Shown here piece by piece: positions 1 to 8,295 of a stretch of DNA of 25,766 nt; position 1 is the first letter of the stretch, and each line of letters starts with the position of its first letter. Origin of the DNA: Bacilli bacterium (GTDB lineage Bacteria > Bacillota_I > Bacilli_A > RF39 > UBA660); assembly GCA_016297695.1 (NCBI GenBank), contig JAEDGC010000022.1:1-25766 (forward strand), read 5' to 3'. Below the pieces are notes generated by a model, which was not told the DNA's origin, did not search any database, and was given only the letters and a program-made list of their open reading frames with translations. The position numbers and the translations under genes are program-made.

Positions 1-101
1 CAAAATTACTAATTATTATTTTATAAAAATAGGACAAAATCACTAATTAGTCACATTTTTGATTAATTTTTGGATATTTTATTTCATTTTTATTTGATTA
101 T

Positions 102-110
102 TGTTATACT
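102..110 (+). promoter_or_regulatory. Extended -10 promoter for the first gene
   Basis: TATACT at 105-110 is preceded by TG one base upstream, giving an extended -10. The -35 (TTTCAT at 82-87) is weak. It lies just upstream of AGGTGAT and a GTG start at 130, which argues that translation starts there and not further upstream. Confidence 0.55.
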
Positions 111-129
111 ATATATAGTAGGTGATAAA

Positions 130-1209
130 GTGAATAATTCTTCAAAAATTTTAAAATTAATAGGTTTTACAATTCTAATTTTAGTATTTTTTAATAATGT
201 TTTTAGTTATTCACGTTTATTAGTAAGTCTTTTAGGGGTAATAATTATATTTGTTTCTTTTTTTATTAATGAAAAAAGAAAAATAAAAAGTTGTATATTA
301 ATACCTCTTGTAACTTTAACTTTAGTAATATTTTTAGATGCTATACTAGTTTGCTCTTTTAATAGAAATCCTATATTTGCTTATGAGATAAAATCTAGTG
401 ATAATTTTATTACCTATAATGCAATTGGTTATAGGGTATTTAAATGTAATAAAAATATTTATGTGGATTTATTATATAGAAAAAGTAATTACTGTTCTAA
501 AAATACATTAGAAGAAAAAGATATTAATATAATATCTAGTGATATTATTAATTCATTTAATAAATATAAAAATAAATTTTATTTAATAAAGGCAAAAGTT
601 AGTTATAAAGAAGGAAATAATATAATAGAATTAAAATCTTATAATAGTGAAACAAGTGATATAAATGGTAACGTTACATTTAATGATAATATAGTTTATA
701 AATTGAAATTTAATATGTTTGAAAATATTGATAATTTGAAAGTTTATGATAATGTAGAGATTGTTGGTAGGGTTTCTTCTTATAAAAAAGAAGATGGTAA
801 TTATATTGTTTATATAAAAGATGCATATATTCCAAAATCAAAAACATATGATGAATATAAAATTAATGTAGTAGAAAATAAAAAATGTGAGAAAGATAAA
901 ACGGAGTATGTTGTTTTAAATGACATTAAATATTATACGAGTTGTTTATCAAAAATATATATTGTTTTTAGTGAAAATGAAGTTTATGAATTAAGCTATG
1001 TCTTAAAAGATGAAAAGATAACTTTAGATAATTTATTACAAGGATATAAAGAAACTTTGAATGATTCTAATACCAATGCTAATTTATATAAATTTGAAAC
1101 ATATAATATTTTAGAATGTGATGATAATAATATAATTATTGGTAATACAAAGTTAGATTTTGATAATAATTATTGTAGTGTTAAAGATATTGACAATAAT
1201 GAATTATAA
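130..1209 (+). CDS. Membrane-anchored hypothetical protein with possible extracytoplasmic OB-fold domain
   Basis: No family is recognised with confidence. The protein starts at GTG 130, behind AGGTGAT, the same leader that precedes cdsA; the frame is open back to a TTG at 70, but that would lie upstream of the promoter. The first ~85 residues hold two or three hydrophobic segments, and the remaining ~270 residues are polar, Asn/Lys/Asp-rich and probably outside the cell. Within the ectodomain a stretch (KAKVSY ... VYDNVEIVGRVSSY ... YIVYIKDAYI) has the alternating strand pattern of OB-fold, tRNA_anti-like domains; this is inference. Several cysteines sit in the ectodomain and could form disulfides. 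It has its own promoter, and cdsA downstream has a separate one. Confidence 0.65.
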   Translation: MNNSSKILKLIGFTILILVFFNNVFSYSRLLVSLLGVIIIFVSFFINEKRKIKSCILIPLVTLTLVIFLDAILVCSFNRNPIFAYEIKSSDNFITYNAIGYRVFKCNKNIYVDLLYRKSNYCSKNTLEEKDINIISSDIINSFNKYKNKFYLIKAKVSYKEGNNIIELKSYNSETSDINGNVTFNDNIVYKLKFNMFENIDNLKVYDNVEIVGRVSSYKKEDGNYIVYIKDAYIPKSKTYDEYKINVVENKKCEKDKTEYVVLNDIKYYTSCLSKIYIVFSENEVYELSYVLKDEKITLDNLLQGYKETLNDSNTNANLYKFETYNILECDDNNIIIGNTKLDFDNNYCSVKDIDNNEL

Positions 1210-1212
1210 AAA

Positions 1213-1241
1213 TTGATTAATTGAAAATAACGTAGTATACT
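1213..1241 (+). promoter_or_regulatory. Sigma-A type promoter for cdsA-rseP
   Basis: TTGATT (1213-1218), a 17-bp spacer, then TATACT (1236-1241), 17 bp upstream of the cdsA ATG. The ribosome binding site is AGGTGAT. Confidence 0.75.
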
Positions 1242-1258
1242 TTAGGTTAGGTGATAAA

Positions 1259-2053
1259 ATGAAAAAAAGAATAATAAGTGCTATAGTTGCTTTAATAATT
1301 GTAGTACCTTTAATAATTTTAGGTGGAAAGCCTTATATTATTGGTGTAGGAATTTTAAGTGTTCTTGCATTAAAAGAATTAATAGATTTAAAAAAACATC
1401 ATAAAAAATATCCAGACTTAATAACTGTAATATCTTATGTATGTTTATTACTATTAGTTTATTCAGAATTTGATGGTTATTCAATTGCTTTTGGATTAAC
1501 TTATCGTGGACTTGCTTTAACATTACTTGCTTTATTTATTCCAACAGTGTTATATAAAGATGAAAGATATACAGCACGTGATGCATTTTATTTGTCTACT
1601 TGTGTAATATTTTTAGGATTAGTGTTTAACGGTATTATTTTAATAAGAATTTTAGATATTTGGCATTTAATTTATTTAATATTAATTACAACGATGACAG
1701 ATATTTTTGCAATGTTATTAGGAAAATTAGTAGGTAAACATAAATTAATTGAACATGTATCTCCAAATAAAACTGTTGAGGGTTCAGTTCTTGGAAGCAT
1801 TGTAGCAACAATTGTATCAACAGTCTTTTATTTAATAATGATTTCTAATGAACATATTATTAAAGTCGTTTTGGTATCATTAGTATTATCAATAATTGGT
1901 CAATTTGGAGATTTATTATTTAGTAAAATAAAAAGAGAAAATAATATAAAAGACTTTTCAAATATTATGCCTGGACATGGTGGAATATTAGATAGATTAG
2001 ATAGTTTAATATTTGTTTCTTTAGCATATATTATACTATTTAGTGTAATATAA
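1259..2053 (+). CDS. cdsA: Phosphatidate cytidylyltransferase (CDP-diglyceride synthase)
   Basis: Makes CDP-diacylglycerol from CTP and phosphatidic acid at the cytoplasmic membrane; this is the precursor used by PgsA (20544-21074) for phosphatidylglycerol. The 264 residues are mostly hydrophobic with about seven or eight membrane segments. The C-terminal family signature is complete: SKIKRENNIKDF followed by MPGHGGILDRLDS, carrying the K-D and D-R-x-D residues that bind metal and substrate. Length matches the family. It starts at ATG behind AGGTGAT and is followed 12 bp later by rseP with its own GGAGG, so the two form an operon. In Bacillus the gene dxr usually lies between cdsA and rseP; it is absent here. 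Confidence 0.95.
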   Translation: MKKRIISAIVALIIVVPLIILGGKPYIIGVGILSVLALKELIDLKKHHKKYPDLITVISYVCLLLLVYSEFDGYSIAFGLTYRGLALTLLALFIPTVLYKDERYTARDAFYLSTCVIFLGLVFNGIILIRILDIWHLIYLILITTMTDIFAMLLGKLVGKHKLIEHVSPNKTVEGSVLGSIVATIVSTVFYLIMISNEHIIKVVLVSLVLSIIGQFGDLLFSKIKRENNIKDFSNIMPGHGGILDRLDSLIFVSLAYIILFSVI

Positions 2054-2065
2054 GGAGGAACTAAC

Positions 2066-3115
2066 ATGTGGATATTATCAATATTATTACTTATTTTAAT
2101 ATTATCAATAATTATTATAATTCATGAATTTGGTCATTTTATATGGGCTAAAAAATTTGGTGTTCATATTTATGAATTTTCTATTGGAATGGGTCCAGTA
2201 ATATTTACTCATAAAGGAAAAGATAAAATTGATTATAACTTAAGAGCTTTTCCAATTGGTGGATTTGTTGCAATGGCTGGCGAAGTTTATGAAGATGACA
2301 ACAAAGTTAAAAAAGAAAAATTGATGTGTAACAAACCATGGTTACAAAGATTAATTATTTTAGTTGCTGGTGTAGTAAACAACTTTATTCTTGCAATAGT
2401 TGTCTTATTTGTAGGAGCTTTAATTTGGGGAGCATCATATAGTGTTCCAAAGGTTGAAGAAATAGTAAAAGATTCTGCAATGGAAAAAGCTGGACTTGTT
2501 GCTGGAGATGAAATAATTGCTGTTAATGATAAGAAAGTAACAAATTGGGAAAAAACGCAAATATTGCTTTATTTCAAATCTAAAAATAATACATATAAAT
2601 TTGATGTTAAACATGAAGATGGTACAAAAGAAGTATTTTATGTTAAACCTACTATAGAAAAAAATGACAAAGGTGAAGAAACTAAATCATTTGGATTTAG
2701 AGTAAGTACTAAAACTGAAAAAGGATTTATTAATTCTTTGAAATATTCTTTTGTTAAATTTTGTAGCGTAGTTGACACAATGGCTTTAACACTAAAAGGA
2801 TTATTTACTGGTAAACTTTCGTTAAGTGCTTTATCTGGACCAGTTGGTATGTATGAAGTTGTAAATCAAGGTATTGGTTATGGTATAAGTTATTTATTAT
2901 ATATTTTAGCATTCTTAAGTATTAATGTTGGTTTCTTAAATATTTTACCTTTCCCAGCTTTTGATGGTGGAAGAATATTATTTATGATAATTGAAAAAAT
3001 AAAAGGATCTCCAGTTAATGCTGAACTTGAAAATAAATTTCATACAGTTGGTTTCTTCTTATTAATGATTTTAATGATATATATAACTATTAAAGATATA
3101 ATTAGATTCTTTTAA
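2066..3115 (+). CDS. rseP: RIP site-2 zinc metalloprotease (RseP/RasP)
   Basis: Intramembrane protease of the M50 family; in Bacilli it clips anti-sigma factors, FtsL and signal-peptide remnants within the membrane. The zinc motif HEFGH lies at residues 20-24 in the first membrane helix. A single PDZ domain covers about residues 120-195 (VEEIVKDSAMEKAGLVAGD is its substrate loop). The second catalytic motif NILPFPAFDGGR, supplying the third zinc ligand Asp, lies near residue 292, followed by a last membrane helix. Its 349 residues are slightly short for the family but complete. Translation is from ATG behind GGAGGA. A terminator follows immediately, ending the cdsA operon. Confidence 0.95.
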   Translation: MWILSILLLILILSIIIIIHEFGHFIWAKKFGVHIYEFSIGMGPVIFTHKGKDKIDYNLRAFPIGGFVAMAGEVYEDDNKVKKEKLMCNKPWLQRLIILVAGVVNNFILAIVVLFVGALIWGASYSVPKVEEIVKDSAMEKAGLVAGDEIIAVNDKKVTNWEKTQILLYFKSKNNTYKFDVKHEDGTKEVFYVKPTIEKNDKGEETKSFGFRVSTKTEKGFINSLKYSFVKFCSVVDTMALTLKGLFTGKLSLSALSGPVGMYEVVNQGIGYGISYLLYILAFLSINVGFLNILPFPAFDGGRILFMIIEKIKGSPVNAELENKFHTVGFFLLMILMIYITIKDIIRFF

Positions 3116-3138
3116 ATGACAACTAGTTGTCATTTTTT
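3116..3138 (+). terminator. Rho-independent terminator after rseP
   Basis: The inverted repeat ATGACAA-CTAG-TTGTCAT is followed by a T run, one base after the rseP stop codon. Confidence 0.8.
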
Positions 3139-3167
3139 AATATAAATTATTTTAAGGATGTGAAAAT

Positions 3168-4247
3168 ATGTCAAATATAATAAAATACATTAAAAATTAT
3201 GGAAATAAAACTTTTTATGAAAAAGAATTTAATGAGTTGGATAATTTAGTATTTTCATCTCTTTCATATTTAGATTTTTCAAATATTGTAAGTGAAAAAA
3301 AAGATAAAATCAGTATATCTAAAGCAGCAGAAATATTTTTTTTGAAATATAAATTTAGAGAAGTTGCTAAACTTGGAATAGCGCAAAAGGAAAGTTATAA
3401 AATTTTAAAAGAAATATATTTAACTAATAGATATAAAGATGTTTTGATGTATGCTTATAAATATATTGGAGATAAAAATAAACAGTTTAGTGCTCTTACA
3501 TTTAAAGTGAAGAAAAAGTTTATTTATGTGTCATACGAAGGAACAGATAATTTATTAAGTGGTTGGAAAGAAGATTTTGAACTTTGTTATAAATTTCCCA
3601 TTGAATCACAAAAATGTGCAATAGATTATTTGAATAAAACAATTGGATTTTTTGACAGTAATGTAATAATAGGTGGACATTCAAAAGGGGGAAATTTAGC
3701 ACTTGTATCATCAATGTATTGTAAAAATATTATATCTAGAAAAATAATTAATATTTATAGTAATGATGGACCAGGACTTAGAAAAAATGAAATAGAATCT
3801 AAAAAATATAAGAAAATAGAAAACAAATTTATTCATATAATACCTAATTATTCACTAGTTGGTCTTCTTTTAAGACATAATGATAATTATGAGGTAATAA
3901 AATCTTCTAGAAGAGATTTAATGGCACATTCTATCATGACATGGCAAATAGATGGTGATAAATTAAAATTAGCACCTTTAAGTGAATTAAGTAAAAAGCT
4001 AGATAAAAGTATTCTTGCTTGGTTAGATAAAAATGATGATACCAAAAGAGAAAAAATAATAAAAACAGTGTTTAAAGCTCTAGAAAATAGCGGTGTAAAT
4101 AATCTTAATGATTTTAAAAATATTAAAACTGCTATTAAAGTGGTTAAAAATATTAGAAATATTGATTCAGAAACAAAAAATATTATTTTGGACTTTTTAA
4201 AGTTTAATGTAGAATATATTTTAGGAGATATTGATATTGAATTTTAA
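3168..4247 (+). CDS. Mbeg1-like (DUF2974) alpha/beta hydrolase
   Basis: Likely a cytoplasmic serine hydrolase of the lipase-like Mbeg1/DUF2974 family; substrate unknown. The nucleophile elbow GGHSKGGNLAL, with the Ser in G-x-S-x-G, lies near residue 171. An upstream strand SYEGTDNLLSGWKEDF provides the usual oxyanion-side motif. The other triad residues are plausibly Asp in YSNDGPG and His in MAHSIMTW, both at conserved positions. The N-terminal ~100 residues are helical and lysine-rich. No signal peptide is seen. A stand-alone gene with ribosome binding site AAGGATGTG, placed between the rseP terminator and the small-gene pair at 4289. Family assignment is from the motif set and gene length (359 aa). 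Confidence 0.85.
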   Translation: MSNIIKYIKNYGNKTFYEKEFNELDNLVFSSLSYLDFSNIVSEKKDKISISKAAEIFFLKYKFREVAKLGIAQKESYKILKEIYLTNRYKDVLMYAYKYIGDKNKQFSALTFKVKKKFIYVSYEGTDNLLSGWKEDFELCYKFPIESQKCAIDYLNKTIGFFDSNVIIGGHSKGGNLALVSSMYCKNIISRKIINIYSNDGPGLRKNEIESKKYKKIENKFIHIIPNYSLVGLLLRHNDNYEVIKSSRRDLMAHSIMTWQIDGDKLKLAPLSELSKKLDKSILAWLDKNDDTKREKIIKTVFKALENSGVNNLNDFKNIKTAIKVVKNIRNIDSETKNIILDFLKFNVEYILGDIDIEF

Positions 4248-4288
4248 TATTAATCAAGTTAAAATATAGATAAGAAAAGAGAGAATTT

Positions 4289-4789
4289 ATGGATAATAGA
4301 AGTTATACTTATGATAGTGGTAAATTTACAATTAGTAATCAAATATTACATTTATCAGGAACTACAATTAATATTTCAAATATTGATAATATGGAATTTA
4401 TAACATTTAAAAAACATTCTTTATTTTACGGATTAAAAGAATGGATTTGGGGATTAGTTTTTATGCTAATAATTTGCTCAATATGGAGAAAATTCATAAT
4501 TTTAGGAGATATTTATATTTTTACGATAGTTTTATTGTTTGCATATAATATTTCCAAACATAAAGAAAGTTATTATGGACTAAAAATAGAAACAAGCAGT
4601 GGCCTTAAAGTACTATTAAAATCTGATAGTAATGATTTTATTCATGATATTCATGATGCTATTGTAAGTGCAATGAATTCAAAAAAAGAAAATTATACGA
4701 TAAATTTTGATAGTCATGATGTAATTAATAATGGAATAATTTCTAGTGGTAACAATAACAAAAATAAAGTTGAGGTAAAAAATGATTAA
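4289..4789 (+). CDS. DUF6232/PH-like membrane protein with C-terminal NNGIISSGN motif
   Basis: Membrane protein of unknown function. Residues ~8-50 form a strand-rich PH-like half (FTISNQILHLSG, INISNIDNMEF), two adjacent membrane helices follow at ~51-90, and then the second half (GLKIETSSGLKVLLKSDS) and a helix (FIHDIHDAIVSAMN). This split layout resembles DUF6232 family proteins; the match is from memory of the pattern. The C-terminal ~25 residues are an Asn/Ser-rich tail containing NNGIISSGNNN, repeated almost exactly at the N-terminus of the next gene. The two genes overlap by 8 bp (the downstream ATG lies inside this gene's last codons), so they are translationally coupled and probably act together. 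Ribosome binding site GAGAGA. Confidence 0.6.
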   Translation: MDNRSYTYDSGKFTISNQILHLSGTTINISNIDNMEFITFKKHSLFYGLKEWIWGLVFMLIICSIWRKFIILGDIYIFTIVLLFAYNISKHKESYYGLKIETSSGLKVLLKSDSNDFIHDIHDAIVSAMNSKKENYTINFDSHDVINNGIISSGNNNKNKVEVKND

Positions 4790-5048
4790 TAATGGTATTA
4801 TTTCTATTGGAAATGATAATATAAATACTGTAAACAATGAAAGTATTCAAAATGAATTAAAAATTTTGTTAGAAAAAACAATTAAAAACAGTAAAGATTA
4901 TATAATTTTAAAAGAAGCATATAAAACTAATGATAAGAGTAAAATTAAAGAATTATTAAAGTGTCTTTCTAAAGAAACAATAAATTTAATTAAAGAATTA
5001 AACTTAGGAATATTAGAAAATATAATTGTTAATTTATTTATGAAATAA
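4782..5048 (+). CDS. Small helical protein with N-terminal RHIM-like NNGIISIGNDN motif
   Basis: An 88-residue protein with no recognised family. Residues 2-17 read INNGIISIGNDNINTV, almost the same as the tail of the upstream membrane protein and close in form to the RHIM core [IV]-Q-[IV]-G-x-x-N, with Ser in place of Gln. After it come three predicted amphipathic helices (NELKILLEKTIKN; IILKEAY...KIKELLKCLS; LIKELNLGILENIIVNLF), the last notably hydrophobic and possibly membrane-active. It overlaps the upstream gene by 8 bp. Its stop codon lies inside the following terminator. A shared motif in an adjacent gene pair suggests homotypic interaction between the two products; this is inference. 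Confidence 0.6.
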   Translation: MINNGIISIGNDNINTVNNESIQNELKILLEKTIKNSKDYIILKEAYKTNDKSKIKELLKCLSKETINLIKELNLGILENIIVNLFMK

Positions 5049-5076
5049 ATCTAAAGATGATTTATTTCTTTTTTTT
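5042..5076 (+). terminator. Strong intrinsic terminator after the small-gene pair
   Basis: GAAATAAATC (5042-5051) pairs perfectly with GATTTATTTC (5059-5068) across a 7-nt loop, followed by eight T. It contains the stop codon of the preceding gene and rules out a PBP start at 5057. Confidence 0.9.
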
Positions 5077-5140
5077 AAAAGAAATAATAGTACTATTTAA
5101 AGATAGAAAAAATAAAATTAATAAGAAGGAGAAATTTCTT

Positions 5141-7051
5141 ATGTTTCATAATATTATTCATACAAGAATAAGATTTGTTTTTTTAGTGGTGTTATTAATT
5201 TTATTAGTAATTATTTTTAAGGTTTTCTACATTCAAGTTATTTCTTATGATAAACTTAGTAATTTAGCAGAAGCTTTGTGGAGTAGAGAATTACCAATTA
5301 CTGCAGATAGAGGAGAAATATTAGATAGAAATGGTAAAAAATTAGCAACAAATATAACTACAACTTCACTAGTTGTAATACCTAATCAAATAAAAAATAA
5401 AGAAGATACGGCGAAAAAAATATCAACTATTTTAAATAGTGATTACAATGACATGTTGAAACATGTTTCTAAAAAAACATCAATTGAAAGAGTTCATCCA
5501 GAAGGAAGACAACTTGATTATGATACAGCTAAAAAAATTAATGATTTAAATATTGATGGAGTTTATTTAGTAAAAGAAAGTAAGAGATATTATCCTTATA
5601 ATACAGTTTTATCACATGTATTAGGATATGTTGGAATTGATAATCAAGGATTATCAGGACTGGAGTTATATTATGATTCATATTTAACAGGAAGTAATGG
5701 TGCTATAAAATATTTTTCAGATGGCAAAGGAAATAAGCTAGAATTATCTGAAATATATGAAGCACCTACTAGTGGAATAAATATTCAGCTTACTATAGAT
5801 TTAGATTTACAACTTGCGGTTGAAAGAGAACTTGATAATGTAATGTCAATGTATAACCCTGAACATGCTATCATTATGGCAATGAACCCTAAAACTGGCG
5901 AAATACTAGCAATGTCATCAAGACCTACGTTTGATTCTAATAATTATAAGAATTATTCTACAGAAACAATTAATAGAAATTTACCAATTTGGATGACTTA
6001 TGAACCTGGAAGTACTTTTAAAATTGCTACATTATCAGCAGCGATTAATGAAAATGTTGTAAATTTATTTGAAGATCACTATTATGATGGAGGATCAATA
6101 AATGTTGATGGGGCTAGAATTAAATGCTGGAAAGCAGGCGGCCATGGTGATGAGACGTATTTACAAGTAGTAGAAAACTCATGTAATCCAGGGTTTGTAA
6201 CTTTAGGTCAAAAACTTGGTAAAGAAAAGTTAATGGAGTATATAAATAATTTTGGATATGGTAAAAAAACAGGGGTTGATTTAAATGGTGAATCATCAGG
6301 TATATTATTTGATATAGATAAAATGGGCCCAGTAGAACTTGCAACTACTTCTTTCGGCCAAGGAATAAGTGTAACGCCAATACAACAAGTAACAGCAGTT
6401 TCTTCATCAATTAATGGTGGTATACTATATAAACCATATATCGTTTCTTCAATGCTAGAACCTGAAACAAATAATATTATAAAAAAGAATAATCCAACGA
6501 AAGTAAGACAAGTAATAACTGAAGAATCTAGTAAATTAGTAAGATATGCCTTAGAAAGTGTAGTAGCCAATGGTACTGGTAAAAATGCCTATATAGAAAA
6601 TTATCGAGTTGGGGGTAAAACAGGTACAGCCCAAAAAGTTAATGAAGGAAAATACATGGTAGGAAATTATATATTATCTTTTATTGGATTTACTCCAGCG
6701 GATGACCCAGAAATAATAGTTTATGTTGCAATTGATAATCCTAAAGGAATAACGCAATATGGTGGTACAGTTTCGGCTCCAATTGCTAAGAATGTTTTAA
6801 AATCAGCAATAAATATCTTTGATATAAAACCATCTAATGATGGAATGATAAGAACTGAATATACTTGGTTAGATACAAAATATGTTCTTTTACCAAATGT
6901 AGTTGGAATGACTAAAGATGAAGCTAAAAAAAACTTAAAAGGATTTAATATTGAATATTCAGGAAATGGCGATAAAGTGATATATGAATCACCACAGCCA
7001 AATTATTTTGTAAAAGAAGGTAGTACAGTTGTTTTGATGTTATCTAATTAA
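5141..7051 (+). CDS. spoVD: SpoVD-type class B penicillin-binding protein with one PASTA domain
   Basis: Transpeptidase that crosslinks peptidoglycan outside the membrane. ATG 5141 is preferred because it follows AAGGAG; the open frame extends to 5057, but that point lies in a terminator. Order along 636 residues: membrane anchor (~9-33), dimerisation domain (TADRGEILDRNG, ~53-205), transpeptidase with S-x-x-K (PGSTFK, Ser291), S-x-N (Ser347-Cys-Asn349) and KTGT (Lys493), then one C-terminal PASTA domain (PNVVGMTKDEAK onward). Two cysteines, in IKCW (329) and NSCN (348), are 19 residues apart, as are the redox-active pair in Bacillus SpoVD. Together with the PASTA tail this favours SpoVD over FtsI/PBP2B. 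In a reduced genome it might also serve division. mraY lies downstream with its own leader. Confidence 0.85.
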   Translation: MFHNIIHTRIRFVFLVVLLILLVIIFKVFYIQVISYDKLSNLAEALWSRELPITADRGEILDRNGKKLATNITTTSLVVIPNQIKNKEDTAKKISTILNSDYNDMLKHVSKKTSIERVHPEGRQLDYDTAKKINDLNIDGVYLVKESKRYYPYNTVLSHVLGYVGIDNQGLSGLELYYDSYLTGSNGAIKYFSDGKGNKLELSEIYEAPTSGINIQLTIDLDLQLAVERELDNVMSMYNPEHAIIMAMNPKTGEILAMSSRPTFDSNNYKNYSTETINRNLPIWMTYEPGSTFKIATLSAAINENVVNLFEDHYYDGGSINVDGARIKCWKAGGHGDETYLQVVENSCNPGFVTLGQKLGKEKLMEYINNFGYGKKTGVDLNGESSGILFDIDKMGPVELATTSFGQGISVTPIQQVTAVSSSINGGILYKPYIVSSMLEPETNNIIKKNNPTKVRQVITEESSKLVRYALESVVANGTGKNAYIENYRVGGKTGTAQKVNEGKYMVGNYILSFIGFTPADDPEIIVYVAIDNPKGITQYGGTVSAPIAKNVLKSAINIFDIKPSNDGMIRTEYTWLDTKYVLLPNVVGMTKDEAKKNLKGFNIEYSGNGDKVIYESPQPNYFVKEGSTVVLMLSN

Positions 7052-7138
7052 ATTTTATGTATAGAAAATAATACTTAATTTAAAATAGAAATATATAGAA
7101 TTTATAAATTTAAATAATGTAAATTTTTTGTAAACGAA

Positions 7139-7178
7139 TTAAAAATAATCAATAATATAGGTAATATTGTCGTATAAT
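7139..7178 (+). promoter_or_regulatory. Probable promoter region of mraY
   Basis: Two overlapping -10 candidates, TAATAT (7162-7167, with a poor -35 TTAAAA at 7139-7144) and TATAAT (7173-7178). The 12-mer ATTGTCGTATAA (7166-7177) recurs exactly at 14691-14702, also at a promoter. Which -10 is used cannot be decided by eye. Confidence 0.4.
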
Positions 7179-7201
7179 TTATTAATGAAGGAAGTGTTAT
7201 A

Positions 7202-8194
7202 ATGCTATTACTTGCAAAAACAGCAATGGCAATGATGTTAGGTTTCGTATTTGCTATTGGCTTTGGATGGTTTTTAATTCCATTATTAAGAAAATTTCAT
7301 TTTGGCCAAAATGTTAGTCATACAATTGGCGAAAGGCATTTAAAAAAGAATGGTACTCCAACGATGGGTGGATTAATATTTATCGTACCCGTAATCATAT
7401 CTATAATTTTATTGTGGATAAGAGGAAGTATTACAATGAATTCAAATTTAATAATTTTGTTATTTGTTTTCATTGCTTATGCATTTTTAGGATTTGTAGA
7501 TGACTATTTGAAAATTAAATTTAAAAATAATAAAGGAATACCAATTTCAACTAAATTTGTTGCGCAAATGATTATTGCGATAGTATTTTTTTATATTTTT
7601 ATGAGTAATGGTGGAAAATCAGTATTAGAAATAAGTTCTTTAGGAATAAATATTAAATTAGGATGGATATTTGGTTTATTTATACTATTCTTACTTGTTG
7701 GAACTTCTAATGCTGTTAATATAACTGATGGACTAGATGGCCTTGCTGGTGGTCTTAGCGTAATTGCATTTTTAGCTTATGGAATAATTGCATGGAATAC
7801 AACATGGTTAGAAGGTTATCAAGAAATAGCAATATTTTGCTTTATATTAGTTGGAAGTTTAATGGGCTTTTTGTTATATAATACCCATCCAGCAAAAGTC
7901 TTTATGGGTGATTTAGGTTCTCTTGCTTTAGGTGGTGCTCTTGCTACTATTGCAATAATTACAAGACATGAATTATCTCTTGCGTTAATTGGTGGGGTAT
8001 TTGTAGTTGAAACATTATCTAGTGCCATTCAAATTATAGCTATTCGTAAATTTAATAAAAAGATATTTAAGATGGCACCGTTACATCACCATTTTGAACA
8101 ATTGGGATGGGACGAAAATGATATAGTGAAATTATTTTGGGTAGTTGGATTATTGCTAGCAATGGCTGCAATTACTTATGGTGTATGGTTATAG
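7202..8194 (+). CDS. mraY: Phospho-N-acetylmuramoyl-pentapeptide transferase
   Basis: Transfers phospho-MurNAc-pentapeptide from UDP to undecaprenyl phosphate, forming lipid I, the first membrane step of peptidoglycan synthesis. The 330 residues form about ten membrane helices. Family motifs are all present: GTPTMGGLIF near residue 56, FVDDYLK with the catalytic Asp pair near 100, NAVNITDGLDGLAGG near 170, FMGDLGSLALGG near 233, and the APLHHHFE loop near 298. ATG follows GAAGGAAGTG. The upstream PBP and this gene are a remnant of the division and cell wall cluster; murD, murG and ftsW are not nearby. It ends in TAG inside a strong terminator. Confidence 0.97.
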   Translation: MLLLAKTAMAMMLGFVFAIGFGWFLIPLLRKFHFGQNVSHTIGERHLKKNGTPTMGGLIFIVPVIISIILLWIRGSITMNSNLIILLFVFIAYAFLGFVDDYLKIKFKNNKGIPISTKFVAQMIIAIVFFYIFMSNGGKSVLEISSLGINIKLGWIFGLFILFLLVGTSNAVNITDGLDGLAGGLSVIAFLAYGIIAWNTTWLEGYQEIAIFCFILVGSLMGFLLYNTHPAKVFMGDLGSLALGGALATIAIITRHELSLALIGGVFVVETLSSAIQIIAIRKFNKKIFKMAPLHHHFEQLGWDENDIVKLFWVVGLLLAMAAITYGVWL

Positions 8195-8227
8195 TGATTA
8201 ATTATCTAAAAATTAGTCACTTTTTTT
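8193..8227 (+). terminator. Intrinsic terminator after mraY
   Basis: AGTGATTAAT pairs with ATTAGTCACT (one G-U pair) around a 9-nt loop and is followed by a T run. It overlaps the TAG stop codon of mraY. Confidence 0.85.
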
Positions 8228-8236
8228 ATTAATTTC

Positions 8237-8265
8237 TTGATTTGAAAAAAAACTGGTGTTATAAT
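8237..8265 (+). promoter_or_regulatory. Sigma-A type promoter for rpsU-yqeY
   Basis: TTGATT (8237-8242), a 17-bp spacer, then TATAAT (8260-8265), followed by a short leader with the GGGAGGG ribosome binding site. Confidence 0.85.
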
Positions 8266-8295
8266 CAATTGTAGTAATGAAGGGAGGGAAATAAA

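Noticed and set aside
1..60. Terminator of a gene left of the window
   Set aside because: ACTAATTAGT is palindromic but has no usable loop, and the following T tract is short, so I could not support it.
70..129. TTG 70 as the start of the first gene
   Set aside because: The extended -10 promoter and AGGTGAT lie between it and GTG 130, which is the better start.
5057..5140. Upstream extension of the PBP reading frame
   Set aside because: It lies inside the perfect terminator at 5042-5076 and has no ribosome binding site; AAGGAG sets the start at 5141.
6120..6570. Minus-strand open frames inside the PBP gene
   Set aside because: Opposite-strand shadows of a strongly conserved gene, with no promoter or ribosome binding site of their own.
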